From positions 53,582,356 through 53,646,355 of the forward strand of contig CM046451.1 in NCBI GenBank assembly GCA_025506515.1: 64,000 nt of DNA, read 5' to 3'. Positions 44,387 to 56,083 of the stretch are shown piece after piece. Under the pieces are notes generated by a model, which was given only the letters and a program-made list of their open reading frames with translations, ran no database searches and had not been told where the DNA came from. Position 1 is the stretch's first letter, and every line of letters begins with the position of its first letter. A program made the position numbers and the translations under genes. Source of the stretch: Flaveria trinervia. Taxonomy: Eukaryota > Streptophyta > Magnoliopsida > Asterales > Asteraceae.

Positions 44387-45177
44387 TGTTGGACCAAAAG
44401 AACCAATGAGCCTGATCAGAGAAACCTCTAAGTCCCACAGGACATCACAACAGCTGAAGAAGACCTGATCAGCTGTTCTACAAAGTCTGAAGAATACAAC
44501 TGCTGAAGTACGTCTGAAGTACTGAAGACAAAGACTGAGACAACACTGAAGATCTAAAGTCTGAAGACTTCAACAAGTACTGAAGACAAAGATTGAAGAT
44601 CAACAGCTGAAAGACAAAGTCTGATGTTCAAGTACTGAAGACATCAGCTGATGTTAACAGCTGATGACAACAGCTGAAGAGGGCTTCTTCAGTTGTTGTG
44701 ATGGTTTTTCTTCTTCAGTAGTTTTCTTTTCTTTTCAGCAGTTTGTTTACTTTTCTTTTCAGTACTTGTAAACAACTGAAGAGGTTGTTCTTCAGTTGTT
44801 GTAGTATCAGTAGTTTTATGTTTTTCAGTAGTTGTAAATAAGATGTTTAACACTTAGGAACATTTGTAAGAAGATGTCAGTTGTTGGCATCTTCAGTAGT
44901 TGTTAAACATCAGTAGTTATCAAACAGTTACATGTCACTTTCAAGTGACATCAGCCTTCGTCACTCTTTCCTTTATAAGGAAGGATGACTCACCTGTAAT
45001 CGTGCCTTTGAGGCCGACAATCTTAATGTAATATTCCTTTTGTCGGATATTTCTCTCTCTATAACAAAATTCTTTTATCGTTTTATATCGAATGTTCTTG
45101 TTTGAATTTGTCTAATTCTGAGCTATTCCGCTGCTATATCTGTTCAATCGATTAAACCAAGGGCTGAGATCCTAACA
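44387..45177 (+). repeat. 3' LTR of element C
   Basis: 791 bp and nearly identical to 31914-32704; I counted about seven differences, two of them compensating indels. TATA-like CTTTATAAGG lies at the corresponding place. Confidence 0.97.
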
Positions 45178-45648
45178 GAAAGTGATGATGTGAGCAGGTT
45201 TCTGATGATGAATCTACATGCATGCTGATTTCTTTGATATTGTCAACTGTGGATTGGAACCTTCAACCTTTTGCCTAATACACCATATGAAGATGCCAAG
45301 AGAGCACAACATTTATATATTGAGATATGCTGAATGTGAGGGGAATTTTCTACAGTGCTAATGTTAATCAGGTTAGACTGTGTTATGATTGAAGCAATAG
45401 AAAACTGTGCATGTCATTATCTGGAAAAATCAGTCATATGGGGATCTTGTTGCGATGATGGTGCTCTGCAATGTAAACGAAAGCTATTGTGCCTAAATTC
45501 ATTTTTAGGGATATTGTAGCAACCTGACGGATCGGCAACGTTGGCTAATATGGTTTTCGCTTGATTCTATTTGCAGCCAAAGCAAAGATTGACTGAAGAT
45601 TGTAAGAGGTGTTATCTACTATTCACAAGCAACGTCCAAGGGGGAATT
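45178..45648 (+). other. Element D internal region, 3' part, with polypurine tract
   Basis: Resumes D after C. No coding similarity. AAGGGGGAATT at 45638-45648 abuts the 3' LTR and is the polypurine tract. Confidence 0.75.
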
Positions 45649-46243
45649 TGTTGGAGCATATATTGTCATATATAGCGTGTCCATAGCTTGTCGAATAGTC
45701 TAGGCTTAATGTAATACACCTGATATGTTGTAAACACATGAAAATGAGTCATTCGCAGGAGCATATGCGAATGAGACTCAGTCGTACGACTAGGCCATGC
45801 TAATGGACCAGTCGTGCGACTGAGAGATGCGATTGGGAAATTCGTAAGACTGAACCATAAGTATGGTCTAGTCGTACCATTGAATCATACGCATGGTCCA
45901 GTCGTATGATTGAACCATACGCATGGTCCAATCGCACGAATGGGCCCAGTCGCATCTAATATGGGCCGAGGCCTATATATACCAGTTTCAATGTGTAGAG
46001 AAATAAGGATTTTGAGAGGAGTCTACCCGAAGCCTAGGTGCTGCTGGATGAGAGGGGAGATCATGCTTGATCTCCCCTTGTCAAGAGTCTTGATTCTTAT
46101 GTTGTAACGAGCTTGTAATTGTTAGGTTTTATCAATGAAACCAATTTTTGATAGTTCGTGTTATAGATTTGACTTTTGGTTTTGGTTGTTTATCCTTCCG
46201 TCAAGAACACGCTCGGATGTCTACTGATCCAGCCGACTTCACA
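45649..46243 (+). repeat. 3' LTR of element D
   Basis: 595 bp, TGTTGGAGC...GACTTCACA. The 30-bp excess over the 5' copy comes from an additional GTCGTATGATTGAACCATAC unit near 45880-45930. Confidence 0.93.
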
Positions 46244-46843
46244 AGTACACTGAAAAGTTTCTTATGGATCTTGATCTTCTCATTGCAAAGATTGACTCTG
46301 TAGAAATTGATGAGAGTTCAAGAAATAATGAGAGATATGCTTCAACATCACAATATAAGCATGTTGCTTCTCCAACAAATACTGTTGAGAATGTCTTTCT
46401 TGCCAAAAACAATGCTACTCCTCAAGATAAGGGTGATTTGTTTGTGGGAGCTGGATTTTTCACGAGTACCCCAGTCTATTCAACTTAGCCACAACAACAA
46501 TAGTCTCCTCCAAAATCTAATTTGCCTAGAACAAATAATGAGACTCCATCTTCTAACTCTGTTAATCCTAGCAAAGTTAAAGAGGTTATAAATATCCTGT
46601 TACTGGATGAAGAGTCCAAAATTGCTTTTACAACTTTTATGGCAAGCTTACGTAGTCATCTAACTCAAATTGATTTGGTTTTGCAGGATTTATTCCAGAT
46701 GGATCCTGATGATGTAGAAGAAATGGACCTGGATTAGCAAACGGTAATGATTGCTTACAAAACACAAAAGCACTCATATGTCAATAGGAATTACAAGCCC
46801 AGTGCCAATAAAATAGTTGGTTTTGACAAGTCAAAATCAAGAT
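46244..46843 (+). pseudogene. Element E gag, third part
   Basis: After D the gag continues with KFLMDLDLLIAKIDS and a Ser/Asn/Thr-rich stretch in changing frames (46264-46488, 46522-46737), then LFQMDPDDVEEMDLD and a KTQKHSYVNRNYKP...GFDKSKSR tail that leads into a zinc knuckle. The knuckle is split by the solo LTR K. It corresponds to MDILSQMALINIRSQKFYKR...GFDKSK in C. Confidence 0.75.
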
Positions 46844-47655
46844 TGTTGGATCAAATTTTGGTGCTACTTACAAAGGCTTCCGAAGCCAAGTGTGGAGCTT
46901 TCGAAGGAAGTAGAGTTCTTCCAAAGATAAAGTGAAAGATCATCTTCCGAAGACAAACTCTACTTTTGAAGTCAAAGAACTTACTTTCGAAGATCAATTT
47001 TAAGAAGAAGAACTCAGAAGACTGTTTGCAGAGTATGAAGAAACAAGAAGCTCTCAAGCCTCAGAAGAAGTAGTCTATTCCGAAGTATAAGTGGTTTCAG
47101 AATTACTTGTTCTTCGTAAGCCATTTAACCTTCGGAAGACACTGCTATAATCTAGTGGAGATAAGTATGGTCTTTGACACTCCGCTGCAGACCTCTGATA
47201 CTGCATGGCACTTTCGCAAAGAGTCATGTAGTTGACCATTCTTTATTCCACTGTTCACCTTTTATGATAGTACAAGTTACCAACTTTAGTTGGTGACAAA
47301 AGGTAAGTCAGGGACATGTGCTGACTACCATATCTCAGATAAGACTTTACCTGAGATACCTTAACTCTAGAATTGTAGTATTTGCTTTAGTTATAGGAAC
47401 CTAGCTGGAATCAAAGTATATTCGGCTATAGGTAGTATTATATATAGTTTCTCATTGTAACTCATAAACCATGCTTGTAAGAGTCTTGTAACATTTGAGT
47501 TGAGAAGCAATATATGCAATGTACCTTGAAATTATCGTTCTATGTTTGTTCATTACTTATTATATTGTTATCAACTTTTATTGACTATGCCTTCATCCGA
47601 GTGTTGTTCAAGTGAGTTTGAGAGAAAAGTGTTAGTGACATAAATCGATCCTGCA
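46844..47655 (+). mobile_element. Element K: solo LTR of the A-like family
   Basis: 812 bp starting TGTTGGATCAAATTTTGG and ending ATCGATCCTGCA, with TSD AAGAT at 46839-46843 and 47656-47660. It aligns with the A LTR throughout: TTCCGAAG motifs at 46870-47150, GTTGGTGACAAAAGGTAAG, TATATATAG near 47445 and the end GATCCTGCA. No internal sequence. It lies inside the E gag zinc knuckle, so E was already a target when K inserted. Confidence 0.93.
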
Positions 47656-50001
47656 AAGATGTTTCAACTGTAACAGTTATGGCCATTTTCCCAGAGAATT
47701 TAAAGCTCCAAGAACTCAAAGTGGAAATGGTCAAAGAAGTTCCAATAATCAAAGACACCAATACCAGACTCAAAAGACATTCCAGAAACCATATCAGAGT
47801 CTACCGATGCCTGAAATAAAAAATGATCAAAAGACAGCTAAAGAATCAAAGAAAGCACTAGTTGTAAGCATAAAAGATGGTTATGACTGGAGTGCTTATG
47901 CTGAATAATTTACAGCTGATCTTACTTCAAGTTTAGCATTAATCTCTAAAATGAATGAAGACTGGTCTGAAAACAATGATCTAAAATCAGATGAATCAAA
48001 AAATGAGATATACCATGACTAGAGTGACAAATCTGATCCGAATGTGGATACAGCAGAAATTGCACTTATGGCAAAGTCTGAACAACCAACGGTTGTAAAC
48101 TCTACATCTGACACTAAGTCTTCAAGTTCATATCCTAAAATTCCTACTGAAGTAAGAGAACCGTGCACAAAAGCATGTTTTGAATAGGTTGAACATTATA
48201 GAAATTACTCATTCAAAGTATATGACAAATTGAAGCAAGAAGAATCAATGCATAAGAAACTTAAGATGATCATAAAATGCTGATGAAAAATCTTATCACT
48301 CAAGCAAGTTGGAACAAAACTCTAAAAGAACTTGAATTAGTTAAGAAACAGCTTGAAGAAATGACAAAAACACTTGAACAAGAAAAACTAGCACATGTTG
48401 CAACTCAAGTTGATTTGGCTAAAGTAAAAAGCTCAAAGACTATAGTTGAGTAGCTTGTAAATGGTAGAAAGGATAAAGATAAAACAGGGTTAGGTTTTAT
48501 ACATGAACCTATGCTTGAATCAATCTCTAATACTTTACCAAAAAATTTCAATACTCATGACCATTCACCAAAAGATAAAGCTAAACTAAAAGAATTTAAA
48601 TAAAAGAAAAAGCTTGATCAAGAAACTATTGAAAGTGAAGTTGAAAAAATTAAATATTCATATATTCAAGGAGAAAGATTCAGAAAAGAATAAGAATGGC
48701 CATCCAATCAAAGTAAAATCTTACGAACCTCGTCTAAAGAATAAACAGCTATTTGTTCCAAAAAGTGAATTTGCCATAGAGAAGTGTCAAATGGACCAAG
48801 AGAATGACAAATCTAATGAGATTAATCTCAAAATGAAAGGAAAATGTCAAGAGAGAAATGAAACATTCTATCTTCTCATGATTCAAGCTCAAATGAATTT
48901 ACTCAAAACAAAGAGTGTGAAAAAGAATCTTCTCAAGATTCAATTAATCCACAAATTACCAAGAAGGCATCAAGAAATCAAAGAAGAAGAAAACCAACTT
49001 CAAAAGCTAAACAGTGTGAACAAAACAACAACTCAAGTCAAACTAAACCTATGAAGTTTGTGTCAGCAGGAACTTTGACATGAACACAATATCTGAAACA
49101 ATATAAAAACAAAGAACAAATCTAACTCTGATATGAAAACAGGTTTAGGTCCTAAGTCTTCCGCTGTTAACATAGATTTGTATATAAGGAGTTAACAAAT
49201 TGTGAGAATGTTCAAAAGCAAAATCCAAAAATTCTAAAGACCAAACTCACACAACAAAAACAAAAGCTCAACCAGTCTACTCCTAAATATAAACAAGGAT
49301 CTAATGTGGCCTCTATATCTATGGTTAAGAAAATGTTGTTTCAAAAGCCACAAAAATACTGTGATATATGTGACATGTACAATCATAACACATCTGAGTG
49401 TTATTTTAACAATATTGTCACATATGTGATATGACAAATCACAACACAGTTGATTGTTATTTTAACAAATATTGTGCATTGTGTGATGAAAGAAATCATA
49501 ATGCAGAGGATTATTACTTCGGAACGAACTCATCTAGAAAGGATTTTGATAACCAAGGAAATGCTAATCCAAAGTTTTAAAGAAATCATTATAATGATTT
49601 TAAAACATATTAAAAACACCTTCTCTGGGTTTGAGATCTTTTAGAAGATTCTATTCTGATTATGATAATCAGTATAACGTCAGATCACAACAGTATAATG
49701 AAGAACCTTTCATTCCACGCTCTGTGAGAATGAAAAATGAAACATACAATAAGAAAAATTTTATGATGCTTCAAACAATGGTTCAAAATTTCTTGATAAT
49801 GATCTTGAAAATAGATTTAATATTTTGAAAATGAAACAAAGAAAAGATAATCAAAATGTTTTCAAAAGATGATTTGAAAATCATAAATCTCAACAGAATC
49901 CTGATATAAACAAACACCATTTCAAACAGTTTACCATCATAGATAAATTTGGAAAGCCCAAGACCATTTCGGCTTAGGTTACTAACTCATCTTAAATATC
50001 T
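47656..50001 (+). pseudogene. Element E gag C-terminus: zinc knuckle, coiled coil and linker
   Basis: Just after K the knuckle reads CFNCNSYGHFPREF, so the last Cys is Phe. A long Lys/Glu-rich region follows with coiled-coil character (KTLKELELVKKQLEEMTKTLE at about 48310-48380) and many in-frame stops, then three knuckle units at 49360-49530 and an Asn/Arg-rich tract. The coiled coil matches the Sirevirus-type gag of A and C. Frames change at least six times. Confidence 0.7.
49360..49530 (+). repeat. Three tandem zinc-knuckle units in E (about 57-bp period)
   Basis: Units start at 49360, 49416 and 49473. They read CDICDMYNHNTSEC, CHICDMTNHNTVDC and CALCDERNHNAEDY, each followed by YFN or YF. 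The first two keep CX2CX4HX4C; the third has Tyr in place of the last Cys. Spacing of 56 between units 1 and 2 instead of 57 puts them in different frames. A and C have a single knuckle at this place. Confidence 0.85.
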
Positions 50002-50288
50002 TTGAATGCAGGTACGCGGCGGAGACCAGTAAACACATGGTATGTTGACAGTGGGTGTAGCTGGCACATGACAGGCAATCAAGCCTTGCTTCAAGATTTT
50101 AAGCTAAAAGATGATACTCATGTGATGTTTGGTGGAGATTCAGGAGGAACGATAACCAGTGAAGGAATGGTATCTAACGGAATAATAAGTTTTCACAAAG
50201 TCAATTTCTGTGAACAATTGAATTTCAATTTTTTGAGTGTTTCACAAATATGCAATAAATCGTACTCTACTTTATTTGATGATTCTTT
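50002..50288 (+). pseudogene. Element E aspartic protease
   Basis: NTWYVDSGCSWHMTGNQALL with the catalytic DSG at 50047-50055, then a glycine-rich GGDSGGTITSEGMVSNG stretch and FNFLSVSQIC. The frame ends at 50295, shortly into the pre-integrase region. Catalytic residues intact. Confidence 0.88.
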
Positions 50289-51331
50289 ATGTTAAATCTT
50301 AAAATCAGGGTTTCAAATCAGCAAAGAGTGGATTGTTGTCAAAGCAATCATGACAAAGATGCCTACAAACTAGACGTGTCTCAAGTTGATCCATCTATAG
50401 AAACAACTTGTCTCATTGCTCGTGCATCTAATGATGAAAGCCAGCTATGGCATAGATGTCTTGATCATTCAAACTACAAGAACATGAACAAGCTTGCAGC
50501 AGGAAACCATGTTATTGGAATTCCTTCAAAGAAATTTGCAACATCTAACCTCTGCAAAGCATGTTTGAAGGGAAAACAACTTAGAGTGTCTTATAAGACC
50601 CAACAAATAAACTCAAACTCAAAACCTTTACAAATGTTACACATGGATCTATTTGGTCCTATAAACATATAAAGTTTCCTGAAGAAATCGTATTGTTTAG
50701 TCATCATTGATGATTAAACATGATCTTCTTGGGTTTTCTTTCTTCATGCAAAATCTAAAACAACTGATTTATTAAAGTATAAAATCAATTAGATCAAAAA
50801 GTTAAAATTATCAAAATTGATAATGGAACCGAATTCAAAAATGCTAATATTGACAGTTTTTGTGCAGCCAAAGGAATAGCTCATCAGTTTAGTGCTCCTC
50901 GAACTCCACAACAAAACGGAGTTGCAGAAAGGAAGAATAGAACTTTGATTGAAGCTACTCGAGCAATGTTAGCTAATGCAATGATTCCTGTCACATTCTG
51001 GGATGAAGCAATATCAACTGCCTGTTTTATTCAAAACTATACTCTGTTGGTTAAGGACAAACATAAATCTCCTTATTAGTTAATGTTTGGTAGGAAACCC
51101 AATATTGATTTTCTTAAATCTTTTGGATGTCCTGTATTGACTTTAAATTCAAATGACCATCTTGGCAAATTTCATTTAAAGTCTCATGATGCATTCTTTC
51201 TTGGATATTCGTCCGCTTCAAAAGTGTATAGAGTTTATAATAGTAAGACGAATGTTATCATTGAAACATTTAATGTTAAATTCCTTGAAAAATCTTTTCA
51301 TCAGTTCAAATGGTCCAAAGTGGTTATTTGA
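50289..51331 (+). pseudogene. Element E integrase
   Basis: Pre-integrase and HHCC site at 50430-50600 (LWHRCLDHSNYKNMN...CKACLKGKQ). The core begins MLHMDLFGP (first Asp) near 50640. The second Asp lies in KIDNGTEFKN near 50815 and the Glu in PRTPQQNGVAERKNRT near 50905-50945, in other frames. The C-terminal part FGRKPNIDFLKSFGCPV...FHLKSHDAFFLGYSS is at 51083-51240. At least four lesions separate these parts. Confidence 0.88.
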
Positions 51332-51879
51332 TTTAGATTCATTAACAAACTCATTTAATTCTAATTTGTTTGAATCTTCATGTGTCAACAAGAAACAAGC
51401 AGGAGATCTTGGAACCTTCAGTGATGATTCTGATTCAGATGATATGGATGATTCAAGCCGAGATTATCCATTTTCTGTTTTGAAAGAGACCCTCTATTCT
51501 CTATAGAGAATCTTGAGCATCAACAAGTTCCTAAAGATTCTAATGTTTCTCAACCTATTCCTAATGATGGACAGAAATTTAGCATCTGAGAATGGAAAAT
51601 CATCTATATCTGGAGATATAGATGTGAATGACAAGTTTGATTATTTTGTCAATTCTCCAACTCAAGTTCTGAATTTTATTCCACATTCATCAACTTTATT
51701 GCACCCGTTCTCCGACCTGAACCAATCTAATCTAATATGGATGTGAATGTTCAACAAGAAGAGATTCCAACTACTCGTATTCACAAGAGACATCCCATCT
51801 CTCAGATTATTGGTCCTTTGAATGAAAGAACAATGTGACGTCACTCTAAATGAGAAAATATTTGCTTGTACTCAGGTTT
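51332..51879 (+). pseudogene. Element E linker between integrase and RT
   Basis: Asp/Ser-rich low-complexity region (DDSDSDDMDDSS near 51420-51455) in fragmented frames, ending with a THKRHPISQIIGPLNE-like block near 51780-51830 that often precedes copia RT. Confidence 0.65.
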
Positions 51880-52800
51880 TCTTTCCTAAATGTTCCCTAA
51901 AAACATTAATGAAGCTTTGAAGGACAACAGTTGGATTGAAGCAATGCAAGAGGAATTATTACAATTCAGAAAACAAGAAGTGTGGAATCTTGAGGATTTG
52001 CCTAAAGGAGAGAATGCCATTGGCACAAAATGGTTATTCAGAAACAAATAAGATGACAAAGGAATAATCATTCGAAATAAAGCTCGATTAGTATCTCAAG
52101 GATACACTCAGGACGAAGGAATAGATTATGATGACGTGTTTGCTCCAGTTGCAAGACTAGAAGCAATTCGAGTCTTCTTGGCATATGCTTGTTATATGAA
52201 ATTCAAAGTGTATTAAATGGATGTTAAGGGTGCATTTTTGTACGGACCAATCACCGATGATGTGTATGTTAAGCAACATCAAGGTTTTGAAGATGCTGAA
52301 TTTCCTCATGGTGTGTACAAGCTCAGCAAAGCTCTTTATGGTCTTCATCAAGCACCAAGAATCTAGTATGAAACATTGTCATAGCACTTGATCCAACATG
52401 AATATACGCGAGGGCAGATTGATCCAACTTTATTCATCAAGAGAGATACATATGATCTTCTTTGTGTACAAGTATATATGGATGATATCATTTTGGTTCA
52501 ACCAGTCAAAAACTTTGTTCAGAATTTGAAGAAATCATGAAATTTCATTTCCAGATGAGTTCTATGGAAGAAATCAATTTCTTTGTTGGATTAGAAGTTA
52601 CACAATCTGCAGATGGCATATTCATCAATCAAGCAAAGTTTGTTGCTAAACTATTGAAGAAATTTAAGCTACAAGATTGTCAATCCATTAGAACTCCGAC
52701 TGACATAAATACCAAAATTTATCCTGATCCAAAAGGAAATTCAATAGACCAAACATTATATAGATCTATGACTGGATCTTTGATGTATTTAACTGTATCT
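51880..52800 (+). pseudogene. Element E reverse transcriptase
   Basis: NINEALKDNSWIEAMQEELL near 51900, IGTKWLFRNK, KARLVSQGYTQDEGIDY, MDVKGAFLYG (first Asp) near 52215, KALYGLHQAPR and YMDD at 52475-52486; then 52537-52803 with SSMEEINFFVGLEV and YRSMTGSLMYLTVS. The catalytic motif is YMDD, whereas A, C and I have YVDD. Interrupted by stops near 52050, 52215, 52365 and 52385 and a shift near 52500. Confidence 0.9.
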
Positions 52801-53482
52801 TGATCTGACATAATGTATGGTGTTTGTGTCTGTGTCAGGTATCAATCAAACCCGAAGGAATCTCACCATCACTATCAAACGCGTATTCAGATATCTCAAA
52901 GGAAAACCAGCTCTAGGATTATGGTATCCTTATGAAGGAAACTTCTAGTTACATGGATATACTGATAGTGATTATGGGGGATGTTGTCAAGATAGAAAAT
53001 ATACCATGGGTGGTTGTTAGTTTTTGGCTCCTCGATTAGTCTCATGGCAATGTAAGAAACAAACAAACATCTCAGTCTTAACTATAGAAGCTAAGTACAT
53101 TGCTGCATCAGCAGGATGTTCTCAAATCCTCTTGTTGCATAATCAACTACTGGATTACGGGTTCAATATTCGTACAACTAATCCCGTCCAAATTTACATT
53201 TACATTTACATTTACAGGTTCAAATCCTCTTGTTGCATAATCAACTCTTGTTGCATTTACATTGATAACACTACTGCTATGTTTATTACAGCTAATCCTG
53301 TCCAACATTCTAAAACAAGAAATTTCGAGATTAGATATCATTTTCTCACAGACAACTCTGAAAAAAATTTAATCATTTTGATTCAGATATCAACAGAAAA
53401 ACAATTGGCTAACCTGTTTACCAAAGCTTTCTTACTAGGAAGGTTTGAGTATCTAGTTGAGTCAATTGGTCTTAGTAATTAG
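52801..53482 (+). pseudogene. Element E RNase H
   Basis: HGYTDSDYGG (acidic start) near 52955, SWQCKKQTNISVLTIEAKYIAAS near 53040-53110 (the conserved Glu block has changed to AKY where AEY is usual), YIDNTTAMFI near 53260, and HSKTRNFEIRYHFLTD at about 53310-53355. It ends at 53480-53482. A 63-bp insertion at 53196-53258 lies in frame between the second and third blocks. Confidence 0.85.
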
Positions 53483-56083
53483 TTGCATTCTTCACTCGCT
53501 AAGAAAGTCAGACGTGATCAGCTATAATTTGTAGGCATGATCATGTAATTATACTGAAAAAGTAGATTCTTGTGATTAACTAGATGATCTATCACTTTGT
53601 GTGCGTCCATCTTAGTTCTAATAAGTTGTATTGACCTTTTTGATTGATTATTTGTAAAGTCATAATCTCACACCTTGAAATAATATGTGTAACCATGAGA
53701 TCTAGATACTGCATCTGTTCACTTCTTTGTTATGAGTCATCATAGACCTAAAGTGATAAGGTATCCTTTGTTGTAAGTCATTACAAACCTAGATATTCTC
53801 ACCTGATGCAAAAGATGTCAATGTGCACAATCCTCTCTAAAGTCCAAAATGGATGCCTTATGATTCTTATGAATCATCTCTATCTATTTCTTTATGAAAC
53901 GGATTCGGGGATTACCTAATGGCTTGTCCATAGTGGTTTTCGTGGAGATTATCAACTGTTTTAACCATGATGATTCTCTCATTGACCTAAACATGAGATT
54001 TGGTTATACATATATGACAGGTTTTTAAAAGTTGAGTAAAAGTGCTTGCTTGCGTACCTTGACGAGGGTTGAACTCTCTAAGTCTAAGTGTGGATTACAT
54101 AAAGTCATATCTAATCCAATCATAATAAATCCAAGAATTGAAAAAGTAAGAGTATTGTTTCTTTTGCCAAAGCAATCATTGTATGTCCTTAGATCTCGTG
54201 TCTCCTCTGTTGTGGTAACACTGACCTAGAACACACTTGATCAGGATTTAATCATTATCTATGATTATTCACAATTTTTTTATTTCAATGTGCTAATTAT
54301 TATCTCTTAGATCTCACTACAGGCATATGATTCAATGTGTAGAATTTTATTATGCTTTGTTTTGATTTTTGCATGATTTGTTTGTGTGTAGGCATGTTAG
54401 TAAAGAATGGTTTTACTTCAACTTTCAACTTTTATAAACTTCTAAGTTTGGAAACTTAAAAGTTTAGGGGGAGTAAAGATGAAAAAAAGATTATCAAAAT
54501 AAATGTTTGGATGAAAAAGGATGATGCAAAAATATTGAAAGCAAGTGTGTCTGAAATGTTTAAAAATAAACCTAAAAAGATTTAAAAATGTTTAAAATGT
54601 GGAAAAGCTTATTACAAAGAATTGAGAATGTTTGTAGTTTTATCAAATTTTTTAGACTAAAATGACAAGAAATAAATTAAAAATAAAATAGTCAAAAAGT
54701 CAAAGTTTTGATCAAATAGTCAAAGTCATCGTCATTTTTCAAAGTTTGACCAAAGTTTGAAATTTGTATGAAGAACAGTGAAATCAGTCAAAAATTGTGA
54801 TTTGAATGAATTTTGTGAAATTTGGTTAAGTGTTAGACGTATGGATGTCTCATGCGTCAAAACAATGTTCATAAGTCTAGGTTTAGACGTATGATGGATT
54901 TTTAGTGTTATGATGAGTGTTGGACGTTTGAGTAAAACTCATGCACCTAAACAGTGGCCATAAGTCTGCAAATTTGGTTAAGTTTGGATGTTTTGCATAA
55001 GCTCATGTGCCTAAACAGTACCAGACGTCTCATATTAAAAATAAACAAAGTGTTAGGCGTTTCATAGTAGGTCATGCGCCTGAACAGTGCTCGTGCGCCT
55101 AAACAGTGCTCGTGCGCCTAAACAGTGCTCATACGCCTAAACAATGCAAATGCGCCTAGATACTTAGAACAAAATCTAACCAAGTGTAACTCATGCATCT
55201 AAGGTTCATACACCTGAACAGGGGTAATATACTTGAACAATGCCAATGCGCCTAGACGTCATGCGTCCAAACAGTGGTCATGCGCTTAAATAGTTGTACT
55301 GCGTCTAAGGGTTTTTACACTTATACAAATCCAACACTTGCATAGAATTTCATTCCATTCGAAAATTTCACACTCATTCACTCTATTCTTATTCTCAAAG
55401 CTCCGACTCACTCAAATACTCACTATTTCTTTGTTCTTCTGAGTTGTTTGATCGTATAACGTAATATCAGTGATTACGATTAACATCATGAGTTTATTTC
55501 ATCAAATAGGTGAACATTATCATCAAATCAAATCGGGCGTTTGAACCCTATTTGAGCGTTCGAACCCTAATATCTTGAATAAATCTGAAATGGTTGATTT
55601 CATGTGATTGTTTGTTAAAAATGGAACTTGAAATTGCTAATGATAATGGATTGTGAACATGTTAACATCATCAAAACAAGATTTTCATCACAAAAAAATT
55701 ATGATGATTCGATGACCTTCAGAGTTTAAATAATAATAAAATAATACACTTGAAATGAATCGACAAATTGATTTTTCAAATAAAACATAACTGTTATTCA
55801 TCAAAATTCCACACGAATATCTAAATCAACTAGAAACAAAACTCTTAATTGATTATATATCTTAAAATTTGATTAAATCATCAAATAGTATTTTCAAATC
55901 TTTGAATTTTATTAAAAATTTATCAAATTTAAAAATATAAAATTTTATTTAAGGAACATAAAAGTTAGTGAAGGATTTATTCATTTCTATAAATTTGATA
56001 TAAAAACTTAAATGGGTTTAAAACCTTCAAACTAATTCATGTTTCTTTGTGATTAACAAATAGATTCATTAAAGTTTGAGCCA
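53483..56083 (+). other. Element E pol-ORF3 spacer
   Basis: 2.6 kb without a supportable gene. It holds a purine-rich TTTAGGGGGAG at 54463-54473 resembling a polypurine tract but with no LTR after it, the GCGCCTAAACA minisatellite at 54831-55320, and very AT-rich sequence at 55600-56050. Spacers with motif arrays in this position also exist in A, B and C. Confidence 0.65.
54831..55320 (+). repeat. CATGCGCCTAAACAGTG minisatellite in the E spacer
   Basis: About a dozen imperfect units around GCGCCTAAACAGTGCTC, the tightest run at 55055-55160 with a 20-25 base period. Flanking variants read AGACGTATG and GCGTCAAAACA. Confidence 0.85.

Larger units (their letters stand above)
31914..45177 (+). 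mobile_element. Element C: full-length Sirevirus-like Ty1/copia retrotransposon
   Basis: Two LTRs of exactly 791 bp (31914-32704 and 44387-45177) with TSD GAAAG at 31909-31913 and 45178-45182. By eye the LTRs differ at about seven positions, which makes C the youngest insertion here. Order: LTR, primer site, gag, second zinc knuckle, protease, integrase, RT, RNase H, spacer (containing element L), ORF3, polypurine tract, LTR. Total 13.3 kb including L. The pol segment 36013-38907 is one open frame of 964 codons, but gag, the protease junction, the RNase H tail and ORF3 carry shifts or stops. Confidence 0.97.
30581..46243 (+). mobile_element. Element D: non-autonomous LTR retrotransposon, split by C
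   Basis: LTRs 30581-31145 and 45649-46243 with TSD AGTAC at 30576-30580 and 46244-46248. With C (and one copy of its TSD) removed, the element is about 2.4 kb with an internal region near 1.2 kb that shows no gag, protease, integrase or RT similarity in any frame. A primer site and a purine tract are present. It must have been mobilised by proteins of another family. It is inserted in the gag of E. The LTRs differ by a 30-bp tandem unit and a number of substitutions, so D is older than C, as nesting demands. Confidence 0.92.

Noticed and set aside
54463..54480. 3' end of element E at the GGGGGAG tract
   Set aside because: No sequence resembling the 327-bp E LTR follows, and an ORF3 in the same orientation lies downstream.
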